Numbered from the stretch's first letter, positions 1 through 6,483 are shown. The stretch: 14,541 bases of DNA from UMGS1613 sp045636225 (GCA_045636225.1 JAZTXB010000052.1:1-14541); one strand, 5' to 3'. Numbers and translations: made by a program. The notes: generated by a model from the sequence alone, not told the origin.

Positions 1-57
1 AGAGCCTTTAAAAACATAACCGTCACAACTCCAAAAGTATATAGAAAAAACATTTAG
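1..57 (+). CDS. C-terminal fragment of an upstream gene (partial)
   Basis: The first 57 bases read as 18 codons and a TAG stop in frame 1. The tail reads RAFKNITVTTPKVYRKNI. A terminator hairpin follows eight bases after the stop, which supports this being a real gene end. In Bacillus the gene before yabG is ksgA (rRNA dimethyladenosine transferase), but this short tail is not enough to identify it. I infer only that a co-directional gene ends here. Confidence 0.5.
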   Translation, partial: RAFKNITVTTPKVYRKNI

Positions 58-64
58 ATTTATA

Positions 65-87
65 AAAGAGATTATTTCTCTTTTTTT
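65..87 (+). terminator. Intrinsic terminator of the upstream gene
   Basis: The stem AAAGAGA/TCTCTTT (65-71 with 77-83) has a five-base loop and is followed by a run of T. It ends the gene whose tail is at 1-57 and separates it from yabG. Confidence 0.7.
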
Positions 88-130
88 GTTATATTTATAA
101 ATTATATTCATATATTTAATTGGTGATACT

Positions 131-910
131 ATGAAAATACAAGTAGGTGATTATGTAACAAGAATATCGCATAAGCATGATATGGTATTTAAAGTAACAG
201 ATATAATTGAAGATACTTGTTACTTACGTGGTGTTAATGTTAGATTATGTGCTGATAGTTTAATAGAGGATTTAGTAAAAATAGAATATAAAGAATCAGA
301 TGATTTAGATATAGTAGAAAGAGTAAAAGAAACTACTAGTTTAGATAGAGATGATTATTTTTATTTGCCAGGTAAAATTCTTCATATAGATGGAGACAAA
401 GAGTATTTAGAAAGATGTTTAAGATATTATAATAATATAAATTTAATGGCAATGGGAATATGTGAAGAAGAAGAGAATGTACCTCTTAAAATAAGAGAAT
501 ATTTAGAGGAGTATAATCCAAATATATTAGTTATAACAGGGCATGATGCTTATTATAAGAAAAAGGGTAGTATAAATGATATTAATAGTTATAAAAATAG
601 TATTAATTTTGTTAATTCTATAAAAGAAGCAAGAAAATTTGAAAAAAGTCATGAAAAATTAATAATAATAGCTGGTGCATGTCAATCTGATTATGAAGAA
701 TTAATTAGAGCAGGTGCTAACTTCGCGTCTAGTCCTAAAAGAATAAATATACATGCACTTGACCCAGCTATAATAGCTAGTCATATGAGTTTAGCAGATA
801 TAAATAAAGATATTGATTTAAAAAGTATTATTGCTAGTACTAAATATGGAAAAGAGGGAATAGGTGGTATTATTACCAAAGGGACTATGTATATGGGGTA
901 TCCAAGATGA
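131..910 (+). CDS. yabG: Sporulation-specific cysteine peptidase YabG
   Basis: The 259-residue product matches the YabG family (MEROPS U57), which processes and helps crosslink spore coat proteins in the mother cell late in sporulation. The N-terminal part (about 1-50) looks like the small beta domain seen in YabG proteins (VGDYVTRISHKHD). The catalytic region has ITGHDAYYKKKG with His138 and AGACQSDYEELIRAGANFASSP with Cys184. As I recall, His172 and Cys218 are the essential residues in B. subtilis YabG; their spacing of 46 is the same here. The family is about 290 residues in Bacillus, so this copy is slightly short. A GGTGAT element precedes the ATG. CATATATTTA at 109-118 loosely resembles a sporulation sigma E/K -10, but no convincing -35 is seen. 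The gene overlaps veg by four bases (ATGA), so the two are probably translationally coupled. It implies that the organism forms spores. Confidence 0.93.
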   Translation: MKIQVGDYVTRISHKHDMVFKVTDIIEDTCYLRGVNVRLCADSLIEDLVKIEYKESDDLDIVERVKETTSLDRDDYFYLPGKILHIDGDKEYLERCLRYYNNINLMAMGICEEEENVPLKIREYLEEYNPNILVITGHDAYYKKKGSINDINSYKNSINFVNSIKEARKFEKSHEKLIIIAGACQSDYEELIRAGANFASSPKRINIHALDPAIIASHMSLADINKDIDLKSIIASTKYGKEGIGGIITKGTMYMGYPR

Positions 911-1116
911 CAATATCAAAAGTAAAGAAAGAACTTTTAGAACATATTGGAGATATAGTATCTATAAAATATAATTTAGGTAGAAATAAATATGAAGAAT
1001 ATGAAGCTAAAATAAAAGAATTATATGATTATGTCTTTTTAGTAGAATGTGATAATATAGTAAAATCTTTTTCATATACCGATGTAATAACTAAAGTTAT
1101 TAGAATTGACTATTAA
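907..1116 (+). CDS. veg: Veg family protein
   Basis: The 69-residue product is a Veg protein (DUF1021), a small beta-rich domain. In B. subtilis Veg is abundant, affects biofilm matrix expression and spore outgrowth, and is encoded directly after yabG, as here. Typical family features are LLEHIGDIVSIKYNLGRNK near the start and SFSYTDVITKVI at the end. It is shorter than B. subtilis Veg (86 residues). The ATG overlaps the yabG TGA stop and there is no strong ribosome binding site of its own, which fits translational coupling. The last codons overlap the -35 box of the ssrA promoter. Confidence 0.9.
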   Translation: MTISKVKKELLEHIGDIVSIKYNLGRNKYEEYEAKIKELYDYVFLVECDNIVKSFSYTDVITKVIRIDY

Positions 1117-1134
1117 TATCAAAAATGGTATAAT
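1106..1134 (+). promoter_or_regulatory. ssrA promoter
   Basis: TTGACT (1106-1111), a 17-base spacer and an extended -10 TGGTATAAT (TATAAT at 1129-1134) form a near-consensus sigma A promoter. Its start would be at about 1141, just before the mature tmRNA 5' end. The -35 lies inside the end of veg. Confidence 0.85.
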
Positions 1135-1144
1135 TCTAGTACAT

Positions 1145-1487
1145 GGGGTCGTCTAGTTTCGACGGGTATACTTGAGCAATACTAGCAAGTCGTAGGTATG
1201 CGTTAAATCCAAAAATAAAATAACTGGAAACAGAAATCAATTAGCTTTCGCTTAATAGAAATTTAGAAGGCTGCTTCAGTAAATATTTTCCTACGGTATT
1301 TACATGAGGCTCGATTTAGTAGGATATATTATTATGATGTCTATAAGTAATAATGAATTTTATAGGCTTACTTATAAATTGTTTGTTGGTTAACTTATTT
1401 GTAAGGAAATTTATTAATCAAATAAACTTGTAGACGGTATTGTGTTAGTGTATTCGGACAGGAGTGCGATTCTCCTCGGCTCCACCA
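1145..1487 (+). ncRNA. ssrA: tmRNA (ssrA)
   Basis: This is a one-piece tmRNA of about 343 nt, which rescues stalled ribosomes and tags the incomplete proteins. The acceptor stem pairs GGGGTCG (1145-1151) with CGGCTCC (1477-1483), followed by A and an encoded CCA. The T-arm stem AGGAG/CTCCT lies just before. The tag reading frame runs to tandem stops TAA TAG at 1253-1258 and its end reads KNKITGNRNQLAFA. I cannot fix the resume codon exactly; it lies near 1208-1214. The tag ends in AFA rather than the ALAA common in Bacillota; Mycoplasma tags end in AFA too. The T-loop reads TGCGATT, with G where T is usual. The gene has its own promoter and is followed by a hairpin and a terminator. Confidence 0.95.
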
Positions 1488-1500
1488 GATTGATAGGAAA

Positions 1501-1515
1501 CTCGAACTTTTCGAG
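1501..1515 (+). repeat. Small hairpin after ssrA, part of a motif shared with tRNA-Cys
   Basis: CTCGAA/TTCGAG (1501-1506 with 1510-1515) forms a six-base stem with a three-base loop 13 nt after the tmRNA CCA. It lacks a T-tract of its own. The segment AAACTCGAACTTTT recurs downstream of tRNA-Cys at 9217-9230. Confidence 0.5.
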
Positions 1516-1525
1516 ATTAAATATA

Positions 1526-1563
1526 AAAACTACTCTCAAATTAAATTGAAAGTAGTTTTATTT
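1526..1563 (+). terminator. Bidirectional terminator between ssrA and the 1639-2190 gene
   Basis: AAAACTACT (1526-1534) pairs with AGTAGTTTT (1551-1559), with an inner stem TCAA/TTGA. T-rich sequence follows on both strands. It can end ssrA on the plus strand and the converging minus-strand gene at 1639-2190. Confidence 0.8.
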
Positions 1564-1638
1564 TGCTAATTTAGAAACACACTTGCATGATGACATAATC
1601 ATTATGCATATGAAAGTATATGATTAATAACTTATTAA

Positions 1639-2190
1639 TTATTTTCTGATATTTTTTACGTTTAATGTTTTTTTCATTACATTTTCCAAGATGTCATCAT
1701 CTATTGTGACTCTTCCTGTTTCAGAACGCCATTCATCTATTAAAGCAAAAAAATCCTCTAAATAAGGAAATCTTTCCTTAAATGAATTTGAATTAAAAAT
1801 TCCATCATATTCTACAAAAATAACACTTAAAGTTTCTAACGCTCTTTTGATTTCATCTTCGCTTCTAAAAGATAATTTAGAAAAAACTTGATATGCATTT
1901 TTTTCCATTATTACGATAAAATTATGTTCTTCTGCAGGTATAGTTCCTTCAACATATTTTCCATATTTTTCATTTATAGCATGTATTTGAGCTCCACTTA
2001 AAGCATTAAGCCCTCCTCCCCAAGGTTCATAACCATCTAATGGCGAAGAAAAAACCAATCCTCTATGCTCAGGTATAGTAATTGATATTGCTTTACATAA
2101 ATAATTAGCATTTTCTTTTTTGTTTACTATACTAGTTATAGTTTGTGCTAATTCGTCTGTCATATGAAATTGATTATAATATTTATACAT
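1639..2190 (-). CDS. Uncharacterised 183-residue protein
   Basis: I do not recognise a family. The product is a soluble, acidic-to-neutral protein with no signal peptide or membrane segment. Visible features are a glycine-rich stretch DGYEPWGGGLNALSG (about residues 52-66), a central hydrophobic strand HNFIVIMEKNAYQVF and an aromatic/acidic C-terminal part FKERFPYLEDFFALIDEW. The ATG has an excellent ribosome binding site (AAGGAGG, six-base spacing), so translation is likely. The gene stands alone on the minus strand, converging on ssrA and sharing a terminator with it. Several 60-base lines in it reach about 38-42% G+C against 20-25% in others, so its composition looks uneven. A location just downstream of ssrA is a classic integration site, so acquisition by transfer is possible, but no integrase is present. 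Confidence 0.75.
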   Translation of the reverse strand: MYKYYNQFHMTDELAQTITSIVNKKENANYLCKAISITIPEHRGLVFSSPLDGYEPWGGGLNALSGAQIHAINEKYGKYVEGTIPAEEHNFIVIMEKNAYQVFSKLSFRSEDEIKRALETLSVIFVEYDGIFNSNSFKERFPYLEDFFALIDEWRSETGRVTIDDDILENVMKKTLNVKNIRK

Positions 2191-2562
2191 ATGCTTCCTC
2201 CTTGAACAACTATTGTACTATATTTTTATTTTTTTTACTATATATAATTTAGTTTTATACAAAAAATATCTAGATATATGGTTATACTTTAGTTAGTTAA
2301 TGATTTATTACTAACTATTTCTTTTGTTCTAGAAGTTGTTCTACTTCTTCCGTTAGGGCACCATTAGAGTTTTACTTGAACTGTTAAAATTCAAGTTTTA
2401 TAAAGTAAAATCACTTTATTGAATAAGTGGCTTTTTTATTTATTTTAAAATATAAATTATTTATAAAGAAAACAAAAAGAAAATAATATTAAAGAAGTAT
2501 GATACAATAGTAGCTAAGGTTCCTTATTAATTTATAATTTTTCTAAAGGTGGTGTGGAAAAT
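2191..2562. other. Gene-free stretch with several hairpins
   Basis: This region separates two divergently transcribed genes. It holds the ribosome binding site of the minus-strand gene, a bulged hairpin at 2290-2317 (TAGTTAG-T-TAAT with ATTACTAACTA), a hairpin AGAAGT/ACTTCT at 2331-2348, a hairpin ACTTGAA/TTCAAGT at 2374-2396 followed by TTTTA, and CACTT/AAGTG followed by TTTTTT at about 2411-2436. Its last part carries the promoter of the next gene. It may encode a small RNA, but no promoter for one is convincing (only an extended -10-like TGGTTATACT at about 2280-2289). Confidence 0.4.
2500..2508 (+). promoter_or_regulatory. Extended -10 element of the 2563-3396 gene
   Basis: TGATACAAT matches an extended -10 (TGnTAnnnT). 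The -35 region is AT-rich without a clear TTGACA. The spacing of about 45 bases to the ribosome binding site is reasonable. Confidence 0.5.
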
Positions 2563-3396
2563 ATGGATAAAATTCGTGATATAAAAAAATATATTAGTAC
2601 TGTGGAAGAAAATCATGATTTTTTTAAGCAATATTATTATCATGCATTGATAGATTTAAATTTAATTAAATTAGATACTATATTACAATATGGAATTCTA
2701 TCTAAAAAACTAATTGAACGTAATGGATTAGCAAATATTTATACTCATTCTAGTTGTGATTTTGATTCTAAAAATGGGGATATGTTTGTGTCTCTATCAG
2801 AATATACAAATAATTGTAGCTTTAGTACAATGTTTGAATCATTTCCTTTACATACATTGACGTCTTTATCTTTGTTAATTAACAAACAAATAGATATTTC
2901 AAAAGAGGGGTCAAGGCCGACTTATTTTGATGATGAAATATTTTGTTTTCAATCTATAGATAAATCAAAAATTGAAGGAATTATGCTTCCTGAACATTTA
3001 TCGAATTTAATGATTAATGAAGTTAATTGTTTGCCTAATGATTTGTCTTGTTATACTAGAAGTTATCTAAACAATTGGCTTAAATGTACTGAATTGTATT
3101 TTAGAGAGCAAATACCTAATTCTTATATAAAAGAGTTAAAAATAAGTTATGAACAATTATGGAATATACTTGAGGAATACGAATCACCAGAAAAATGGGT
3201 TGAATCAGCAGTTAGAACACAAAGAAAAAAATATGGAAGAGATTTAAAAGATATACTTGCAGGTATATTACAATATTTATGGTCTTTAAAATACGGGGTA
3301 GAAAATCCTAAATATTTAGATATTATAATGATGCTGAATCAACAAAATTTACCAATATATGAAATAAAAGAAAAGTGTTTAAAAAAAGTTAATTAA
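2563..3396 (+). CDS. Uncharacterised protein, possibly ADP-ribosyltransferase-like
   Basis: The 277-residue product has no signal peptide or membrane helix. I chose ATG at 2563 because AGGTGG (2547-2552) is ten bases upstream; the in-frame GTG at 2554 is only one base from it. Residue numbers here count from that GTG. The first half reads YYYHALIDLNLIKLDTILQYGILS (His30), then a strand MFVSLSEYT, then SFPLHTLTSLSLLIN, then YFDDEIF (Glu128) with SKIEGIMLPE. The order 'His near the start, ILxxGIL, central Ser/Tyr strand, D-E-I followed by IxGI' resembles the H-Y-E clade of ADP-ribosyltransferase-fold proteins (RNA 2'-phosphotransferase, DarT and relatives). This is inference from pattern, not a database match. 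The C-terminal part (about 160-280) looks helical. It is a single gene with its own promoter and terminator and no adjacent antitoxin. Confidence 0.75.
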   Translation: MDKIRDIKKYISTVEENHDFFKQYYYHALIDLNLIKLDTILQYGILSKKLIERNGLANIYTHSSCDFDSKNGDMFVSLSEYTNNCSFSTMFESFPLHTLTSLSLLINKQIDISKEGSRPTYFDDEIFCFQSIDKSKIEGIMLPEHLSNLMINEVNCLPNDLSCYTRSYLNNWLKCTELYFREQIPNSYIKELKISYEQLWNILEEYESPEKWVESAVRTQRKKYGRDLKDILAGILQYLWSLKYGVENPKYLDIIMMLNQQNLPIYEIKEKCLKKVN

Positions 3397-3408
3397 AAGT
3401 TAAATTAT

Positions 3409-3432
3409 AGAGCAAAAAAAATGCTCTTTTTT
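3409..3432 (+). terminator. Intrinsic terminator after the 2563-3396 gene
   Basis: AGAGCA (3409-3414) pairs with TGCTCT (3422-3427) across an A-rich loop, followed by a run of T. Confidence 0.8.
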
Positions 3433-3489
3433 ATTTCGAAGGTAATAAAAATTACTGATGGAAATCAAAAAAAATAAATTTGAAATTTA

Positions 3490-3498
3490 TGATATAAT
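3490..3498 (+). promoter_or_regulatory. Extended -10 element of the 3539 gene
   Basis: TGATATAAT, with TATAAT at 3493-3498, lies about 40 bases before the start codon. No clear -35 is seen, which fits an extended -10 promoter. Confidence 0.6.
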
Positions 3499-3538
3499 AT
3501 AATTAATAATAAAAAGAATTTTGAAAGAGTGATGAATT

Positions 3539-4162
3539 ATGAGTAAAAATTTAATAAAAATATTAATAGCTATTATTTGTTTTGTTATTATATTAGTTGT
3601 GTTTGATATAATACAAAAAAATAAAAATATAGACACTATTCGATATAATGGAAAAACTTATGTACTGTTAGAATATAATATGGATATTTTTACTTATTAT
3701 CATAATAGTAATAATTATTATGAAGAAGACATAATTCATCCTGTTTTTCATAATAAGTGGAATATTGTATATTTTAATGGCGATTTATTTGTTTTGAATA
3801 AACAAGTTAAGAATGCTATTAAATACTATTCTAACGATAAAAATTATGATTGGTATGTTGTTTTTGATAGTGAAGATTTACAAGCAAGAAAAAATATTTC
3901 TATAAGTGAGCAAGAATTATCAGATTTATATAATTTAGAAACTGCAAAAAGGGAATATACTATTACATTTGATGAAATAGATTGTTTCGCTGATATACTA
4001 AAGGTAAGTAAAGATGGCTTAGTACAAGCTATAATTGTACTTGCTAAGGTTGATGATGTTTGGTATTATAAGACAGAAATTATGACAGATGATGATAGAG
4101 AATATGTTGTTAAAATAACTGATTCGCTAAATGATAAGATAAATAATTTAATGTATAAATAG
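3539..4162 (+). CDS. Membrane-anchored protein of unknown function
   Basis: The 207-residue product starts with a short basic end and one hydrophobic segment (about residues 6-24, LIKILIAIICFVIILVVFD) that looks like an uncleaved anchor, since no signal peptidase site or lipobox cysteine follows. The rest (about 30-207) would lie outside the membrane and is rich in Tyr, Asn and Asp. I do not recognise a domain. The upstream ribosome binding site (GAAAGAG) is weak. The gene is followed after 14 bases by a second membrane gene with a strong ribosome binding site, so the two probably form an operon. Confidence 0.75.
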   Translation: MSKNLIKILIAIICFVIILVVFDIIQKNKNIDTIRYNGKTYVLLEYNMDIFTYYHNSNNYYEEDIIHPVFHNKWNIVYFNGDLFVLNKQVKNAIKYYSNDKNYDWYVVFDSEDLQARKNISISEQELSDLYNLETAKREYTITFDEIDCFADILKVSKDGLVQAIIVLAKVDDVWYYKTEIMTDDDREYVVKITDSLNDKINNLMYK

Positions 4163-4176
4163 GTTAGGAGGAATAT

Positions 4177-4530
4177 ATGAAATTAAATAAAAAAATATTT
4201 ATTATAATTATAACTATGTTGATTGTTTTACTTGTGTTGCCATTAATATTTGTTAATTTAGCAAAGCCACATGAGGTTATGGGATTAATGATGATATTTT
4301 TTTTCATAGTTAATCCTATCGCTACAGCAGTTATAAATTTAATGGTCGCAAATGATATTAAGAAACTATGGTGGACACCAATATTATTTAGCATTGTATT
4401 TTTGTTATCATATTGGTTAGTTTTAAAAGAGATTGTCTTTGATTTAATTGTATATGCAATTATTTATTTAATAATAGGGTTAATTTTTATGATTATTTCA
4501 TCATGTGTAAAAAAAGAACTAACAAAATAG
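4177..4530 (+). CDS. Small multi-pass membrane protein
   Basis: The 117-residue product is almost entirely hydrophobic, with about four membrane segments (roughly 7-28, 35-58, 67-85 and 88-110) and charged ends (MKLNKK, KKELTK). AGGAGG sits seven bases before the ATG. It begins 14 bases after the preceding gene and is followed at once by a terminator, so it is the last gene of a two-gene unit. No known family is recognised. A partner or immunity role for the preceding protein is conceivable but not supported by sequence. Confidence 0.75.
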   Translation: MKLNKKIFIIIITMLIVLLVLPLIFVNLAKPHEVMGLMMIFFFIVNPIATAVINLMVANDIKKLWWTPILFSIVFLLSYWLVLKEIVFDLIVYAIIYLIIGLIFMIISSCVKKELTK

Positions 4531-4535
4531 TCAGA

Positions 4536-4562
4536 ACAAATCTTATTATAAGATTTGTTTTT
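4536..4562 (+). terminator. Intrinsic terminator of the 3539-4530 unit
   Basis: ACAAATCTTA (4536-4545) pairs perfectly with TAAGATTTGT (4549-4558), with a three-base loop and then T-rich sequence. Confidence 0.85.
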
Positions 4563-4565
4563 ATA

Positions 4566-4594
4566 TTGACAAAAATCAAAAAACAATGTATCAT
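4566..4594 (+). promoter_or_regulatory. Promoter of the GntR-ABC operon
   Basis: TTGACA (4566-4571), 17 bases, then TATCAT (4589-4594) gives a strong sigma A promoter with a start near 4601. A second TATAAT at 4606-4611 has no good -35. Two overlapping palindromes cover the -10 and start region. Confidence 0.75.
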
Positions 4595-4615
4595 TGTATT
4601 ATAGATATAATACAA
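4583..4615 (+). promoter_or_regulatory. Two overlapping palindromes, probable GntR operator
   Basis: ACAATG-TAT-CATTGT (4583-4597) and TTGTATTAT-N4-ATAATACAA (4594-4615) are perfect inverted repeats that share four bases. They cover the -10 and the predicted transcription start of the operon whose first gene encodes a YtrA-type GntR repressor. Autorepression is the usual arrangement in this family. Which palindrome is the operator cannot be told from sequence. Confidence 0.65.
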
Positions 4616-4633
4616 CGAAGAAAGGGATAACGT

Positions 4634-4999
4634 ATGAAGTTTGAATTTGATAACAATGTTCCAATATATATACAGTTAGTAGAACAAATAAAAATATATA
4701 TAATATCTGGAAAAATAAAACCAGGAGAGAGACTTCCATCGGTTAGAGATTTAGCGTTGCAAACAAAAGTTAATCCAAATACTATGCAGAAAGCATTAGT
4801 AGAATTAGAAGAATTAAAATTAATATATACGGAAAGGACTAATGGAAAATTTGTAACTAATGATCAAAAATTAATTGATAAATATAAAAAGAAGTATGCT
4901 GATGAATTATCTAATAAATATTTTTTGAGTATGGAAAGTTTAGGTTTTGATAAAAGTAATACTATAGATTATTTAAAAGAATTAGGAGGAAATAAATAA
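4634..4999 (+). CDS. GntR-family transcriptional regulator, YtrA subfamily
   Basis: The 121-residue product has the N-terminal GntR winged helix-turn-helix (about 10-75): PIYIQLVEQIKIYIISGKI, then GERLPSVRDLA and NPNTMQKALVELE, then the wing. It has only a short helical tail (about 80-121), which is the YtrA type without a large effector domain. Such regulators repress their own ABC-transporter operon; in B. subtilis ytr is induced by cell-wall-active antibiotics. AAAGGG precedes the ATG by eight bases. Its TAA stop overlaps the ATG of the ATPase gene by one base, so translation is coupled. Two palindromes on the promoter are the likely binding sites. The inducer is unknown here. Confidence 0.93.
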   Translation: MKFEFDNNVPIYIQLVEQIKIYIISGKIKPGERLPSVRDLALQTKVNPNTMQKALVELEELKLIYTERTNGKFVTNDQKLIDKYKKKYADELSNKYFLSMESLGFDKSNTIDYLKELGGNK

Positions 5000-5694
5000 T
5001 GGAAATATTAAAATGTATTAATGTAAATAAAAATTTTGGTGATAAGAAAATTTTAAAAGATGTTAATTTAACAATATCTAAAGGAAAAATAATTGGACTA
5101 TTAGGTAAAAATGGTACAGGTAAATCTACCCTTATAAAGCTTATAAATGATTTGCTTACTCCTACATCAGGAGAGATATTAGTAAATGGTAAAGAAGTTG
5201 GAGTTGATAGTAAAAAAATAATTTCATATCTACCTGAGCGAACGTATTTAGATAAATCAATGTCTGTAGATAAAGCTATTGAGTTCTTTGAGGATTTTTA
5301 TGAAAATTTTGATTCTAAAAAAGCGAGAAAGTTACTTAAAGATTTAGATTTAGATACTACACAAAAGTTATCTAAAATGAGTAAAGGTATGCAGGAAAAA
5401 GTACAATTAGTTCTTGTTATGAGTAGAAAAGCTGACTTATATATTTTAGATGAACCATTAGGGGGAGTAGATCCTGCAACCAGGGATTATATATTAGATA
5501 CTATACTTACTAACTTTAATGAAGGTGCTAGTGTTATACTTTCAACACATTTAATAGCTGATATTGAAAGAATCTTAGATGAGGTGATTTTTATTGATAA
5601 AGGAAAAATAATACTTCAATCGGATACAGATGAACTTAGAAAAAAAGAAAATGGTTCTATAGATGAGATTTTTAGGAGGATGTTCAAATGCTAA
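4999..5694 (+). CDS. ABC transporter ATP-binding protein (YtrB-like)
   Basis: The 231-residue nucleotide-binding subunit has Walker A GKNGTGKST (36-44), a signature of the form LSKMSKGMQEK (SKGM instead of SGGQ, common in this group), Walker B LYILDEPLGGVDP and the switch histidine in LSTHL. It should power the permease encoded next, at the inner face of the membrane. The start overlaps the regulator stop and the end overlaps the permease start by seven bases, a tightly coupled operon. In related ytr systems the transporter is associated with cell-envelope stress; its substrate here cannot be inferred. Confidence 0.93.
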   Translation: MEILKCINVNKNFGDKKILKDVNLTISKGKIIGLLGKNGTGKSTLIKLINDLLTPTSGEILVNGKEVGVDSKKIISYLPERTYLDKSMSVDKAIEFFEDFYENFDSKKARKLLKDLDLDTTQKLSKMSKGMQEKVQLVLVMSRKADLYILDEPLGGVDPATRDYILDTILTNFNEGASVILSTHLIADIERILDEVIFIDKGKIILQSDTDELRKKENGSIDEIFRRMFKC

Positions 5695-6479
5695 AAAAAT
5701 TATTAAAATATGATTTGCGAAATGTTAATAAAATATTATTAGTATTCTACTGTTTATCTTTGTTTTTTGCAGTTTTAACTAGGGTATTTTCAAGTATTGA
5801 TAATTCATTTATTATGGATGTAATTGAAAAGGTATGTAGTGGTACAACTATAGCAATGATATTTAATATTATAATTAATAATTTAATAAGATTATGGGTT
5901 AGGTTTAAATATAATTTTTATGGTGATGAATCTTACTTAACACATACATTACCGGTAAAGAAAAATACATTATATTTATCTAAAACATTAACATCTATTA
6001 TTACATTACTTTTAAGTACGCTTGTTATTTGTATATCTTTATTTATAGCTTATTATTCTAAGGAAAATATTGAGCTTGTTAAAAACTTATTATTACCGTT
6101 TGCTACAGTTTATGAAAGTACAGTAATAACAATTATTTTATCTTTTGTATTTGTTTGTTTTTTAGAAATTATGAATATGTTACAATCTGGATATGTTGGA
6201 ATAGTATTAGGTCATAGAAAAAATAGTAACAAAACATTCTTTAGTATGTTATTTGGATTTGGAGTATATATACTTACTCAAATATTTACTATTTTGTTAG
6301 TATTTATAGTAGCACTATTTAATAAAGATTTAATGAATTTATTTTATACAATGGATGCATTAAATATAGATACTATTAAATTATGTATATATTTAGCGAT
6401 GATAATTTATACATTAAATATATTTATTTTATATTTTGTTAATTTAAAATTATTTGGTAAAGGCGTTAATATTGATTAG
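5688..6479 (+). CDS. ABC-2 type permease subunit
   Basis: The 263-residue product has about six membrane segments (roughly 15-34, 50-70, 103-125, 143-165, 185-210 and 232-252). The cytoplasmic loop GDESYLTHTLPVKKNTLYLSK is typical of ABC-2 permeases of the ytr/bcr type, where a TLPV motif precedes TM3. AGGAGG lies within the end of the ATPase gene, eight bases before this ATG. It completes a three-gene regulator/ATPase/permease unit. With one ATPase and one permease gene, the transporter would be an A2B2 assembly. Confidence 0.88.
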   Translation: MLKKLLKYDLRNVNKILLVFYCLSLFFAVLTRVFSSIDNSFIMDVIEKVCSGTTIAMIFNIIINNLIRLWVRFKYNFYGDESYLTHTLPVKKNTLYLSKTLTSIITLLLSTLVICISLFIAYYSKENIELVKNLLLPFATVYESTVITIILSFVFVCFLEIMNMLQSGYVGIVLGHRKNSNKTFFSMLFGFGVYILTQIFTILLVFIVALFNKDLMNLFYTMDALNIDTIKLCIYLAMIIYTLNIFILYFVNLKLFGKGVNID

Positions 6480-6483
6480 ATTT

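Noticed and set aside
2295..2364. Hydrophobic plus-strand frame LLLTISFVLEVVLLLPLGHH as a second type I toxin
   Set aside because: A stop codon lies just upstream and there is no ATG, GTG or TTG start or Shine-Dalgarno in frame.
2340..2365. TTCCGTTAGGGCACCA as the 3' end of a degenerate tRNA or a duplicated att site of ssrA
   Set aside because: No matching 5' acceptor strand or anticodon arm is present upstream, and it does not match the tmRNA 3' end beyond a few bases.
2325..2405. Minus-strand reading NSNGALTEEVEQLLEQKK and, at 10032-10095, ALLMEVQQPLSAKFLDSNDY, with weak DNA similarity, as ends of decayed related genes
   Set aside because: Neither has an upstream open frame or ribosome binding site, and the similarity (about 20 of 30 bases) is too short in AT-rich DNA to claim homology.
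1480..2560. An ssrA-integrated genomic island with att repeats
   Set aside because: No integrase gene and no direct repeat of the tmRNA 3' end were found in the window.
2554..2562. GTG at 2554 as the start of the possible ADP-ribosyltransferase-like gene
   Set aside because: The Shine-Dalgarno ends one base before it, too close for initiation; ATG at 2563 has normal spacing.
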